Below, piece after piece: positions 22,413 to 37,400 of a stretch of 64,000 nt of DNA. Under the pieces are notes generated by a model. It saw nothing but the letters and a program-made list of their open reading frames with translations. It ran no database searches and had not been told where the DNA came from. A program made the translations under genes and the position numbers. Positions within the stretch are counted from its first letter, which is position 1; every line of letters starts with the position of its first letter. The DNA lies in the NCBI GenBank assembly GCA_030867875.1, contig JAOWCC010001368.1, positions 2,170,001 through 2,234,000 of the forward strand, in the 5' to 3' direction. The stretch is from Actinernus sp. WN-2022 (taxonomy: Eukaryota > Cnidaria > Anthozoa > Actiniaria > Actinernidae).

Positions 22413-25400
22413 CTGAAAAAAAGGCGACACGTTAAAGGGATCCACCGTACCGAACAAGATGGCGGTTTGTACTTTTACCCACAATCCTTTGCGCACGACT
22501 TTTAAATTCATCATAAAATCGCTGTAGAGGTTTTATATCTTTAATAAAAACAAGCCAGTACAGGTGCTGTTGCCAATACACTGGCATCGAAAATAACAGG
22601 GGATTTATACGTGTGTGTTTTACTGTGCTAGGTTCGCAAGGATTGTGGTCAAATGTACAGCAGCCATCATTTTCGGTGCGGCTAACCGTCCTCGCATTTT
22701 GTGTCTATATTATTCCAAGAATCCTCCGAAGTCCAGCAATTGTTGTGTCCATATCAGGAGCCCATTACCAGGAGAGTCCATCTCCCATACTAGGTCTGTG
22801 AGTCAGCGTACGACCGCATTGAGCTATATTTAGAACAGATTTAGAACTATATTTATACAGTGTACAGAACTGTTGGGGGTAAAACCTCGCCCAAAAACGA
22901 TAAAATTGCAACCAAACACAACCCATGGACAAATAAACATCCTGTAAGTATTGTCGCTTTTTATTCAATATTAGTTTTAAAAACCCAACACTAAAAAATA
23001 TCATACAAATGCTAGTAAATAAACACTTACACAGCTTGGGTTACCTGTGGTACGATTGTATTCGCAGGTTTATAGTATTTCATTACCTTATGCCTTCACC
23101 CAGAAAAAAACACAGAAACAAACAAACAAACAACAAAAATGACAAACAAAACAAATTAATTGACTTTCTCTTTCTTTATCTCTTTTTATGGGAGAGGTCA
23201 GTGGGATAACGTTCTGTTTAATGTACTTACATCATGACTAGCTCCCTTTATTTGACAGGATTCAACGTGCTGCACAAGTTCGTCTGAATGAAGTCTCCTA
23301 GAGAGATGTTTTATTTGCGTGAACAGTTCGGGTTCTTTGCAGATTCTGTCAGTTGGGAAACCAAGAACGGTTGTGGGCTTAAAACCTGAATAGAAAAAAT
23401 ATTTTATGCAGTGAAGATACTTAATTTACATACACATATACAGGGGCGGGCATGGGATCGGGATCACAAGACATGGGATCGGGATCACAAGACATGGGAT
23501 CGGGATCACAGGGCATGGGATCGGGATCAACGTATATTTTATGGGATCGGGATCAATATATCAGGATATGAACGGGCTCATTTATTTTTGGCTGGATCAC
23601 GGATCACAAAGTACTGGAAAATTGGGATCAGGGGATCAAAGTTCTGGGTAAAAATACGGGATCACTAGAGAAACAAATATACCCCGTTACGACCATGCAC
23701 CTATTACAAACAAGGTTAGAGTACGATACAAAGGTGTTATATGATCTGGAATTCAATTTGTGAACATATCAAGAAACTATATAATAGAAATTTATTTACA
23801 CGAAATCTTAAAAAAACAGATTAATTTTGACTCAACATTAGTCTTTTCGTAAGCGAACTACAATTTTAGATCTTCCTGTCAGCTTGTTTGTGTATCCTTT
23901 TTTTCCTCTGACTTGTATAATAGAGATGCAAATAGCTACTCACTATACCTAAATTTTATCTGTTCGTTTATTCATGTTTTGTTGTCTGACCATTAATTTC
24001 ATATATAATCTACTACATTTTGGGGTGCCAGACTCGATTAGTTTTATCCAAGCTACTTCTGGCATCCCAGCACTCTTGTCAAGTTCTAATTCATTGTAAA
24101 ATATTTTGTATGTATAGAGTGTGAATAAATTGTTGTGGTGGATCGTGGTTGTAACTGAAAAGTCTGGGGGTCAAAAGCAGTAAGACATATATTAATCATG
24201 GTTTCCTTAGAATCCATTCTCGAATTACACCGAATTTATGATCAGCACATTTTTTGGGTCTTGGAATGTCCTACTCTCACTGTGGTGGCCATCTTGGATT
24301 CAAAGCGAGGCAATCCTTTGTTTTTCTTCTGATATTCCTCAGTGCGAGGCTAACCTAGCAAAAAAAAAGAATTGCCTCGCTTTGGATCCAAGATCGCCAC
24401 CAGGTGAAAAGAGTGAATTAAAAAGCCCGGAAGAATCCTCGTAGTTCATATATATCACCCATGGGACAGGTATTTCACTATCTCTGTCGTGCAAGCGTAT
24501 AAATGACTTCGCTGAAGGAGAATATTCCTTCTTTTGTTAACGTCAACCTACAAGACGGCGATGACGTCACGTGAAAACGAGCAATACTACTTCCGTGACA
24601 ACATCGTCTTAAAATAGTTATATATGTGTATTGGCGACCGCTGAGAATAACTAAGTTACAATGGATGACTAGTTAACTAGTTCCTGTAAAAACTAGTGTA
24701 TGTCTGCGTCGGAACTGGCATAATTAACTGAAAGTCGATTAAGGTACGCGAACCGGCGTGGGAAAGCGAGAAGCAGCTCTTCGCACGACGCTAGAAATAT
24801 CAGCTGCTATTCGCTTTCCACGGCGGTTAGCATACGTTAGTCGATATACCAGTGCTTAGTACGTTAGTCAACTCGTTGTTGATTTTTGTACCCTTTACTT
24901 CAGCATTGTGTTGCGCCACCAGTGTAGCGATAGCACCATTTATCTGGTACGGTAGCGGCACGGTAATTCCCAGCACGTCAACGCTCTTTTTCTGCATTTC
25001 AATGAACTGCTCGATGAACTTCATCGTGTCCTGCTGCTTCTCCATGAAGATTTTGCTGATCACTTGTACCTATGCCACACAGGAGTGTGCAACACAATTC
25101 AAATTGTTTGAAAAGATTGGAAATTCGTTTGACAAATTAAGCATACACAGGAGCCATTACCAGGAGCGCCCATATACACTATATCCGTGAGTCAGCATAT
25201 GACCAGATTGAGCTATTTTTAGACACTGATTCCTGGGTAACTACCTTCTGACTCCACTGCGATCCGTGCGCGCTTGCCGTAATTATCGAGATTGAGAATG
25301 ATATATTGTTCTTTGAGGTGATTTACTAACGCTGCATTGTATTGACTATGGTTTGATCGGGATTCTCAAAGTGTGGGCACGAGAACTCCCATGAGATCTG

Positions 25401-28400
25401 TTCTAAATATAGCTCAATCCGGTCATACGCTGACTCACAGACCTAGTATGGGAGATGGACGCTCCTGGCGCATACTGATAAACACACATATAAAGGAAGC
25501 TAGTGTAGTAGTACCTTTTCATAAATGTTTCTTCTTCTTTCCGATAAAAAAATGCCATTTTCACAAATATATTTCATGTTAATTTCTTAGCCACTAGCTA
25601 AACATTACTGGACTCAGTTCCTCACGGCCCTATTAATATTAAGGGTATTTGGTAACTCGTGTACTACTAATTAGCTAAGGATTAAAAACGTATTCTCAGT
25701 GGAATTGAAGGCATGGCTACTGAGCTTAAAATCATTTGTTGGTAACTCGTTTAGTTTTTATTCAAACTCAACCAAACTTTGACAGCTATCAGCAACTTGA
25801 ATGGAAGCATTTTACAGTCATGTTGTCATGGTAACAAGGTCACGTGACCTTTTGACGCGGCCCTATTCAGGAGCGGATCTAGGATTTTTTTAGGGGGGGG
25901 GGGGGGGGGGGGTGGCTGCAAACATAGCGCCATTTTTAATTTAAAAAAATTCAGCATGTAATAAATATTCTGCATGACTTTAATTTATGAAGGTCAGAAT
26001 AATACAACTATTACATAAATACAGTTCCATAAAAATAAAACCGAAACAAAATGGTAAATAAGTATGAATAACGTAAGTAAGTAAAGTAAATATCGTACGA
26101 GCTTGAAGAGCTGCTCTCGTAAGGCCAGGAAATCTGAGTCTAAAGGGGGGTGGCTAGCCACCCAATCCACCCCCCTAAACCCACCCCTGCCATTGGATGA
26201 AAATTTACAAGCTTATGAGTACATGGATAGACACAAAAGTGTACCAAACTAATTGCACAAATGCATTAGATTTGTCACTATATATTTACCAAACTAATAG
26301 CCCTTTCCGACATTCGATCGAACAATGGCACCAGGTCGAGATTGTGGTAGACAAAATTACAGTAAATGTATGAAAATGTCTAATCTCGACTTGGTGCCAT
26401 TGTTCGTGGGCATTGGAATGCGTGAAAGGTCTATTGGAGAAGAGAGCGCAACTAGAAAACACTTTGCAAAACATGTAATTTTACAAAAAGGAATTCTAAA
26501 AAACCGTTCTTTCAAAAACTACTTTTAACAAAATATGTTCGTTATTTTTCCAATTAGATGTATTTAGATATTGCAACTTGAATGCGCAATTTATTTGAAA
26601 TATTTCCATGTTTGAGGACTTGCATGGCAAAATTCAAAGTGGCTGCCACGTGGTCACGTGATTTAGTTTCCATTGGAAACCATGACTTCCAAAATGTAGT
26701 GTTTAATCAATTCAGTACACTGGACAAGTTTGGTCGAGTTTAGTCTAAAAGTAATGAAAGAGTCTAGAATAAGTCATATGCCTTAACTAGGGGTAGACAG
26801 ATTCTGCTCAAAAATTGTTGAAAAGTTGCTCAAAAATATCCCCAAAAGTTGCTCAAAAGTTGCTCAAAATCGAAAAAGTTGCTCTCAAAATTTCAAAAGT
26901 TGCTCGCCCAAATTTACTCTTTTCACATAGTTTCGTACTTGTTTTTTTGCGTCTATGATTTTTGAATCGTGCCAGGATGTGACAATTAGCCCATACGTAC
27001 TATAGGAAAATGAAATCGATGGAACAAATGACATAAGCTGCTACTATTTGCTAGAAAAGTTAAATAACACATGCATATATAGTTCACCCTGGTTTATTTC
27101 TTCTCTTCCGTTGTTACAAAGCACAGTGTAAAAAACGTATACACTCTTGTTTCACATATAGAAATGAAGCAAAAAGAAAGCACCGTGGCGTCCGCCATTT
27201 TGGTTTGGGTACAGGAAACTGTACCATATTTGGAATATGTAATATTACCACAGGATAACCACCCCTATTTGGATTGCACATCCATATTTGGAACCTAACA
27301 CCACAGCATACCCAACATGCACTTCAAAATACTTTTGAATTTGATTAAAAGACTTTAAAACAGTGAAAATATGTTGAAAATATACTAATTTTCAGAAAAG
27401 TTGCTCGGAAGTTGCTCACTATAAGAAAAGTTGCTCCAAAGCGAAAAAGTTGCTCGAAATCGTGAACGTTGCTCAAAAGTTGCCGAGCAGAATCTGTCTA
27501 GGCCTAGCCTTAACTAGACTGAGTTGTTTGACGAAGATAAGTATTACCCGGGGGGTTACTTACATGAAAAATGGGTATGTATGTGAGGCCAAGAGGCTCA
27601 AACCCTGACCCTGTTTGACCCAAAATCCGAGCTCCAAAACCAGATTGCCCCCTTTTTTTTGGGGGGGGGGGGGACCCTCATGCCTAAAAAATACTGAACC
27701 CCGACCCTGACTGCACACAAATTAAACTCAAATCCTGACCCTGATCCGTCCAAATCAGGTCAAAACCCTGACCCTACCTGCCCAAACTGAGCTTAAAACC
27801 CTGACCCACCCCTGCGGCACATACATAATACGTCACAAACAGGAGTCCCCCCCCGGAGTATTACCTTTCTATTACAACAGCTGCGAAGGAGGTTACTCAA
27901 AAAGACCCTGTTAAAAGTTCAGGAAATCCATCTTTTTTTCATTTTTTCAGGACCTGGTTCTCTTGGTAAAAGGTGTGTTTCCTTATTCTAGGATTACAAG
28001 TAGGGTAGCATCCGTTAGCGGGTCTAGCGTAGAGACCATACACGAGCCCAACATTCCATTCTTGCCAATCAAAACCGATTACAACGTAACCTGTATGAAT
28101 TTTATTTTAATTTAGTTAAAATTAGCAACGACTCGCTTATGGCAACATTACTGACAAACTCGCCAGTACAGCATCAAAATAAACGACTCCTTTCAACTTA
28201 CATCTTTGTTTCTAAGAACAGAATTTCAGTGTATTTATTTGCATCTATTGTATTCGTCACACATACTAATCACGATAACAACTTGTTATTAAAGACACTA
28301 ATAAAAAAATAAAATTGTAAAGGTTACATTCATCAAGGAGAAGAACAACAACAAGTTTTAAAAGTAAGATCACGTTTTAAAAGTAAGCTTAAAGATTATT

Positions 28401-31400
28401 TATAATTATCGTTTTTCGACCAACCGTGAGAACCCCCCTTCCACTCCCCCCCCCCCCCCCCTCCAACATAAATAATGACCGCTCCCTTACACTTTTACTA
28501 ATAGCTCCACAGTTTACCTCGACAGCTTTCAGTAGATCTGGGAAAGACTTCAGACATTGGTGAACCGCTGTTTTAACAATGCTATTGAGTTTCTTTTCAA
28601 CTTTCTTGACAAGATCTTCACAGATCGAGATCAGTGACCCCACTGGACTAGATAAAGGATAACCTGAAGTCGCTAGAGAGAGCAAAATCACACTTGTGAA
28701 TGCAACATTAACAAAGCTAAGCAAAGCATGAAATAAACCACTCTTTGCTATTGCCTTTAGTCACTCACTCACGGTATGACTCACTCACTGTACGACTCAC
28801 TCACTCACGGTACGACTCACTCACTCACGGTACGACTCACTCACTCACGGTATGACTCACTCACTCACGGTATGATTCACTCACTCACGGTATGACTCAC
28901 TCACTCACGAAATGACTCACTCACTCACTCACGGTATGACTCGCTCACTCACGGTATGACTCACTCACGGTATGACTCACTCACTCACGGTATGACTCGC
29001 TCACTCACGGTATGACTCACTCACGGTACGACTCATTCACTCACGGTATGACTCACTCACTCACGGTATGACTCACTCACTCACAGGATGACTCACTCAC
29101 TCACTCACGGTACGACTCACTCACTCACGGTACGACTCACTCACTCACGGTATGACTCTCTCACTCACGGTATGACTCACTCACTCACGAAATGACTCAC
29201 GGTACGACTCACTCACTCACGGTACGACTCACTCACTCACGGTATGACTCACTCACGGTATGACTCACTCACGGTACGACTCACTCACTCACTCACGGTA
29301 TGACTCACTCACGGTATGACTCACTCACTCTCGGTATGACTCACTCACTCTCGGTATGACTCACTCACTCACGGTATGACTCACTCACTCACGGTTTGAC
29401 TCACTCACTAACGGTACGACTCACTCATTCACGGTATGACTCACTCACTCACGGTTTGACTCACTCACGGTTTGACTCACTCACTCACGGTATGACTCAC
29501 TCACTCACGGTATGACTCACTCACGGTATGACTCACTCACTCACGAAATGACTCACTCACTCACTCACTCACGGTAGTACTCGCTCACTCACGGTATGAC
29601 TCACTCACTCACGGTATGACTCACTCACTCACGGTATGACTCACTCACTCACGGTATGACTAACTCACTCACGGTATGACTCACTCACTCACTCACGAAA
29701 GGACTCATTCACTCACGGTATGACTAACTCACTCACGGTATGACTCACTCACTCACGAAAGGACTCATTCACTCACTCACGGTATGACTCGCTCACTCAC
29801 GGTATGACTCGCTCACTCACGGTATGACTCACTCACTCACGGTATGACTCACTCACTCGCTGCACGACTCATAATAATAATAACTTTATTTCCGTGTCAA
29901 AATTACAATAGCCGAGTGAAAACCCTCTACTAATAGGGGACACCTACGCTAAGATATATAAAATATATGAGTTGCATGACTCATTCACTCGCTGTATGAC
30001 TCACTCACTCGCTGCACGACTCGCTCTCTGTACGACTCACTCACTCACTGCATGACTCACTCACTGCATGACTCATTCACTGCATGACTCACTCACTGCA
30101 TGACTCACTCACTGCATGACTCACTCACTCACAGCACAACTCACTCGCTCGCTCACTGACTCACTCGCTGGCTCCTTGACTAGTGCGTAATTGTTCTGGT
30201 GAACTAAACATGTACAAACGTCACATCGCCACATAATATATCACCACATAATTTTTATATATGTACCGGCACCGTGTGCTGCTGACCCATGTGGGAGATG
30301 TGTATGTTGGTGAAACTCTTCATAGAGCATCCTCTGGAGCAGTTGGTTGTTTTCACTGCTATCTCCTAGCGGTGCTGCGACGCCCTCGATCTTCTGACGG
30401 AGGTTCTTGATCTCTGTATCACTGCGTCCAATCAATGGATTCACCTTTAAGATATCTTGATGGAACTGAAGGAAGAGAAGTCGAACCTGCTCGCCGCCTT
30501 TATCATTGGTGGTGTTGTTGAATAAAAGAGTCTTAAGTTCCTCTACTAACTTCATCTGCAACTTCATCAGAAGTCCTGCTTTCCCTTCATTAGTTTCGGG
30601 CACCGCTATGTCCGAGAGATCAGCAAGTTCCTTCTCAACCTGCATATGAAGGATGCCATAGTGTTAATACAGTACCACTCGAGACCTGTATTCTCATTGG
30701 ACCCATTATACTATAGCTCTATTGTTTTTGTATTGCTCGGTCTAAAAGTTAGGGTGTTTTGTATTGTTGGGTAAGCCAATACTTAGACTTGCTCCAAGTC
30801 GAACTCGCTGAGGCTCAAGCGGTACTGTCTGGAGGAGAGATGCGAGGAGGTGCGATATAACAACATATCCTCGTTCTAGAATTACCAATAATCAGTAATT
30901 GGCTTTTGCTCTTCAATTATCAATAATCGCTAATTCTGGAACACAAATTAAACAATGACATTCTTAAAACCAGTCAAGGATAAAGATAAACAATTGTCCA
31001 AATCCGAACGGCGGTAGACGCGCTTAGTGTAGTGGTCGTGACGCCTGCACTGCCAAGCACAACACGCAAACGACTACGAGTTCAAGCCCGAGTAGGAGCG
31101 CTCAAAAAAAAATTTGCTCTCGTTTACCTTCTTTTCTTGTTACCTGTGAACCCTAGCTCTAGTGAGTGAGAACCCGTCGTTTACCCGCGAACTCGTCCGA
31201 TGGTTAGGGTTCGGTTTAGGATTTGTCGTAGCATTACCAATAATCGGTATTTCAAGCGTGTTTGCCATTTACTGATTATTCGTAATTGTAGAGCGAGGAT
31301 GCGTTGGATATAAATATCAGAGCTTCTTGCGGTCCTGCTTTATCTTCAGTCGCTTTTCACTGATGACATGCTATCTAGTTTTCGTTGGATATAATTTCCA

Positions 31401-34400
31401 ATATTGATCTTCAACGTTCATTAATGGGAGACTGGAGCGAATCACCCAGCACACGGCACAATTCCTACCTCTAATTTCCTTTTTTTCATCTGTTCAACAA
31501 GTTTAGGGACCTCGACAATCATCTTGTCACACAGTAGTTTGATCATGGTTTCCATCAGATTGTCAATACCACACACACGCATGATGTCGGCGTACTGCTT
31601 GTGAGTGGCGAACCATGCATGCTCATTAAGACGAGTTGTTTCTGCGTCCCAGTCCTTCTCTTGTGGATCCGTACTGTCCTTACCTGGGATCAATTGACAA
31701 AGCGCAGATAGAAAAAAAATCAAAAATCAAAACAAATCTAATATTTAGTTTACCCTCGGATATTGATACTTAGTATATACCACGCCAGTGAATATCACTT
31801 TTCGCGCGCTCTCATTGGCTACTCAAACAGTGAATATGATTTCATATTCACCTCCGAGCGAAGCAGCGATCATCTCGCGCGAGTTTTTGTCCATTTTACA
31901 GAAAATAAAATAACTATTTGGTACTGGCTATTCACCTGCAGTATGGTATATATTAGGCCTCTAGCAGATCCTGCTGATGATCCTAGCATTCTTCACACAC
32001 ACTTTTTACTACATTCATATTAAATCGGTCATCTTTTGTTTACTCTCGGATATTGAGACTTATTAGACCTCTAGCAGATCCTGCTAATGATCCAAGCATT
32101 CTCCACACACACTTCTTACTACATTCATATAAAATCGGATATATTTTGTTTACCCTTGGATATTGGGGCTTATTGGGCCTCTAGCAGATCCTGCTAATGA
32201 TCCAAGCATTCTCCACACACACTTCTTACTACATTCATATCAAATCGGTCATCTTTTGGTTACCTTCGGATATTGAGACTTATTAGACCTCTAGCAGATC
32301 CTGCTAATGATCCGAGCATTCATTACACACGCTTTTCAATACGTTTAATATGTCCACCACAACGCTCAACTCGCATGCTGATATTTACAGAGGGAGGAAA
32401 TCCAGAGAGAAATTTTCGGAACATGGGTGAGAATTAGCAAACTCAACAACTCACATATGACGATGCGTCCGGGAGTCGAACCCGGGTCACAGGTGAGAGG
32501 CGAGCGCTTACAAGCTGCGCCACCCAGCTCTCCCTTACGTACTTAATAAAAACGCTCTGCCAACCCATTTACGAATTTATGTAAGTAACAATTCAAAGAT
32601 TAAGGACTAGCAGACGGAGAGAGAGTACTTAGTACACTACATTACCTCGTAGTACAATAAACCTCTTCTCCTCTAGGGTAAAGTCGGATTTGTTCGTGGC
32701 TACTCTGCGTCCTCTGTCGTCCGTTTCTCTCAGTTTATCTGGTTTTGTGAGAACACAGATTGTGCGGCCTCTATAGTCATCAGCATTGCGCATGACCAAG
32801 TTAATAGCAGCGTCTCCTGTAAGGTCTCCAACCTGTAATAATAATAATAATAATAATAATATTTTGACAGGAAAGCTCCACAGTAGTATGAGAGGGATGG
32901 AATTAGCCCCTTTTTTAGGGTGTTATGCTAATTTTTAGGGTGTTATGCTATTTTTTGCGGCGCTCTCATTAATTCAATGACGTCACGGTTCTATTGTCTT
33001 AGACTCATGAATAAAGTGCGGTGGTTTCTCATTATCTATTGTCTTGGACTCATGAATAAAGTGGTGCGCTCATGAATAAAGTGGTGCGTTATGTTAATTT
33101 TTAAGGCGCGCTCATGAATATCTATTGTTCCTTTGGATGAGGTCATCGATCTATTCGGGCATGTTTGGGCAAAGCCTATTGTTTGGAGGCATGTTTGGGC
33201 AAAGCCTATGCCCTGAAACCATTCGAAGTTGAATGAAAAGAGTAATAAATATCTCGCAATATCTAAACCCCTTTGTAGCGTAAATAGTAAGAACAAACTA
33301 CTCGTGATAGGCTCTAAACTGTCTTTATTATTTTCCTTTACAGTTAATAACTCATAAGATAATTGTATACAAAATCCACTGTGACTCATAAGAGAAATTT
33401 TGCTATTGTCCTTAGGGATTAACGATAACTGAAGAGCCTATTGTTTGGAGGAAAACTGTTGTGATGCAAATTCTTCTCGAAAAACTGAACTAAATTACCA
33501 TACGAATATAAACAAACCAGATAATTAAACAAAGTTTATTCAATCTCAAAAACACCAATTTTAAAAACAGTTCATTTTCCTTATCCTCGCGGAGTTGATA
33601 ACTTTCTTATTTCTCAGTTCTTGGGTTGATATAATGTACCGTGTTACAAGATTACGCTGATTTATGTTTCATTGATTTTTTTCTCAGTTCTTGGGTTTTC
33701 TTGTTGACAAATGCTACAGACAGTTGTGTTTTTACCGAGGAGAGGAAAATTAATGACCAAGGTAGTCTAGTCTAAAAACTACACTTCAACTAGAAATCGA
33801 CTTAATAAAACTTATTTCTAAAAGGTACAAATGTATTATTCATCGCGGAATCACTCTGTTCCGGAATAGGTTGTTTTTGGAATTGTTTATTCAACAAGAA
33901 TTTTCGGTGGTGAATTGCAGCCTCGGTCGCTTCTTGCCATCCATAATCTTCCGTGTTCATCAAGTTTTGTTTTGTTTCCAAGATTTTTTGGAAATCAGGA
34001 TCTTTTCTTAAGCTGTGAATCCATTTCATATCTTCGAACAACACTTCTCTTAGGTCTTTTCTATAGGTAGGAACCAAAGCGTTACTGGCTTTGATTTCAG
34101 CAACTTCATGACTATCCCCATCGTGTTCATACTTTTGAACCAACGCTTCCCAATCTTCCTGGTGCCGTTCTTTAGCTTCGTTACGAATTCTTTCCCAAAC
34201 ATCCTCTTCTCCGTCATAACTATCATCTGTGGAGTCCGTGCTCTCCTGAGAATCAGAGCTTTGATAAGAATCTTCAGTCATTTCATCATCTGAGTTGGAA
34301 CGATTAGCAGCCATCGTTTATATCTTTACTCTTCAAGGATCGGGAGTATAATGTCAGACCCTTAAAAGTTTCCAACTTTATAGAAAACGAATTGGCGTGG

Positions 34401-37400
34401 TCACTATTAGCTGATTTAGCTAAGGTCTCTCAGTAAGACCAACATTGTACATGTAAGTAGGATTCCTAACCAACATATTTTCCATTATCAACAACTGGAT
34501 TTACATTCCTCGACAAAAACTTTCTTTTTTGAAGTTTTGCTTCTTGTAAATAGGGTTTACGTTCTCGAGTTGATAACCTATGGACTTGTGCCAAGTGGTT
34601 GGATAATTTAACAAGATACTTTGATCCACAATTCGGTACAGGGCAGTTTTTCAAAGTCTGATTTTCCATGTTCACTCGTTGAAAGTTAGTATCAAATAGC
34701 ACACATCTACTTGATCGTCCCTTTTATCTCCTTTCGTCCCTTTTGTCTCCTTTTGTCCCGCTTTTTTTCATTTTGAAATAAAAAAAGAAGCATAAAAAAG
34801 ATAAAAAAGGCGGGACAAGAGGCGACAAACGGGATGAAAGGGATAAACGGAGATACCTACATCTGAATGTGGACACGTCTCTTGTCAATAGGCCCTTTCG
34901 TCCCTTTTGTCTCGTTTTGTCCCGCTTTTTTTCATTTTGAAATAAAAAAAGAAGCATAAAAAAGAAAAAAAGGCGGGACAAGAGGCGACAAACGGGATGA
35001 ACGGGATAAACGGAGATACCTGTATCCGAATGTGAACACGTCTCTTGTCAATAGGCCCTCTCGTCCCTTTTGTCTCCTTTTGTCCCGCTTTTTTTTTCGT
35101 TTTGAAATAAAAAAAGAAGCATAAAACGAAAAAAAAAGCGGGACAAAAGGAGACAAAAGGGACGAAAGGGATAAACGGAGATACCTCTAGCCGAATGTGA
35201 ACACGTCTCTTGTCGGTAGGCCCTCTCGTTTCTTTTGTCGCCTTTTGTCCCGCCTTTTTTTGTTTTGAAATTAAAAAAGAAGCATAAAACGAAAAAAAAA
35301 AACGGGACAAAAGGAGACACACGGGACGAGAGGGTCTACTGACAAGAGACGTGTTCACATTCGGCTAGAGGTATCTCCGTTTATCCCGTTCATCCCGTTT
35401 GTCGCCTCTTGTCCCGCCTTTTTTTCTTTTTTATGCTTCTTTTTTTATTTCAAAATGAAAAAAAGCGGGACAAAAGGAGACAAAAGGGACGAAAGGGCCT
35501 ATTGACAAGAGACGTGTCCACATTCAGATGTAGGTATCTCCGTTTATCCCTTTCATCCCGTTTGTCGCCTCTTGTCCCGCCTTTTTTATCTTTTTTATGC
35601 TTCTTTTTTTATTTCAAAATGAAAAAAAGCGGGACAAAAGGAGACAAAAGGGACGAAAGGAGATAAAAGGGACGATCAAGTAGATGTGTGCTATTTGATA
35701 CTAACTTTCAACGAGTGAACATGGAAAATCAGACTTTGAAAAACTGCCCTGTACCGAATTGTGGATCAAAGTATCTTGTTAAATTATCCAACCACTTGGC
35801 ACAAGTCCATAGGTTATCAACTCAAGAACGTAAACCCTATTTACAAGAAGCAAAACTTCAAAAAAGAAAGTTTTTGTCGAGGAATGTAAATCCAGTTGTT
35901 GATAATGGAAAATATGTTGGTTAGGAATCCTACTTACAATGTTGGTCTAACTGAGAGACCTTAGCTAAATCAGCTAATAGTGACCACGCCAATTCGTTTT
36001 CTATAAAGTTGGAAACTTTTAAGGGTCTGACATTATACTCCCGATCCTTGAAGAGTAAAGATATAAACGATGGCTGCTAATCGTTCCAACTCAGATGATG
36101 AAATGACTGAAGATTCTTATCAAAGCTCTGATTCTCAGGAGAGCACGGACTCCACAGATGATAGTTATGACGGAGAAGAGGATGTTTGGGAAAGAATTCG
36201 TAACGAAGCTAAAGAACGGCACCAGGAAGATTGGGAAGCGTTGGTTCAAAAGTATGAACACGATGGGGATAGTCATGAAGTTGCTGAAATCAAAGCCAGT
36301 AACGCTTTGGTTCCTACCTATAGAAAAGACCTAAGAGAAGTGTTGTTCGAAGATATGAAATGGATTCACAGCTTAAGAAAAGATCCTGATTTCCAAAAAA
36401 TCTTGGAAACAAAACAAAACTTGATGAACACGGAAGATTATGGATGGCAAGAAGCGACCGAGGCTGCAATTCACCACCGAAAATTCTTGTTGAATAAACA
36501 ATTCCAAAAACAACCTATTCCGGAACAGAGTGATTCCGCGATGAATAATACATTTGTACCTTTTAGAAATAAGTTTTATTAAGTCGATTTCTAGTTGAAG
36601 TGTAGTTTTTAGACTAGACTACCTTGGTCATTAATTTTCCTCTCCTCGGTAAAAACACAACTGTCTGTAGCATTTGTCAACAAGAAAACCCAAGAACTGA
36701 GAAAAAAATCAATGAAACATAAATCAGCGTAATCTTGTAACACGGTACATTATATCAACCCAAGAACTGAGAAATAAGAAAGTTATCAACTCCGCGAGGA
36801 TAAGGAAAATGAACTGTTTTTAAAATTGGTGTTTTTGAGATTGAATAAACTTTGTTTAATTATCTGGTTTGTTTATATTCGTATGGTAATTTAGTTCAGT
36901 TTTTCGAGAAGAATTTGCATCACAACAGTTTTCCTCCAAACAATAGGCTCTTCAGTTATCGTTAATCCCTAAGGACAATAGCAAAATTTCTCTTATGAGT
37001 CACAGTGGATTTTGTATACAATTATCTTATGAGTTATTAACTGTAAAGGAAAATAATAAAGACAGTTTAGAGCCTATCACGAGTAGTTTGTTCTTACTAT
37101 TTACGCTACAAAGGGGTTTAGATATTGCGAGATATTTATTACTCTTTTCATTCAACTTCGAATGGTTTCAGGGCATAGGCTTTGCCCAAACATGCCTCCA
37201 AACAATAGGCTTTGCCCAAACATGCCCGAATAGATCGATGACCTCATCCAAAGGAACAATAGATATTCATGAGCGCGCCTTAAAAATTAACATAACGCAC
37301 AACTTTATTCATGAGCGCACCACTTTATTCATGAGTCCAAGACAATAGATAATGAGAAACCACCGCACTTTATTCATGAGTCTAAGACAATAGAACCGTG

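Noticed and set aside
22195..22505. Plus-strand frames over 22.2-22.5 kb
   Set aside because: Shadows of the minus-strand GED exon.
23411..23668. 85-codon frame with repeated WDRDHKT
   Set aside because: Direct consequence of the 21 bp minisatellite GGGATCGGGATCACAAGAC.
24852..25190. 112-codon plus-strand frame (Cys/Ser-rich)
   Set aside because: Antisense of dynamin-like exon 9 and adjoining repeat.
27600..27800. Telomere-like AACCCTGACCC repeats
   Set aside because: Not the TTAGGG/CCCTAA unit, irregular, and confined to a MITE-like element.
33036..33389. 117-codon frame in each arm of the fold-back element (also 36995-37348)
   Set aside because: Its C-terminal half runs through short repeats (CATTCATGAGCGCGCC, CAAACATGCC) and no domain or good start context is seen. 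It is kept only because the arms are identical.
34724..35666. Several 74-157 codon frames rich in Phe/Leu/Ser or Lys/Arg
   Set aside because: They all overlap on both strands in the central tandem repeats and owe their openness to the 165 bp periodicity and T/A runs.
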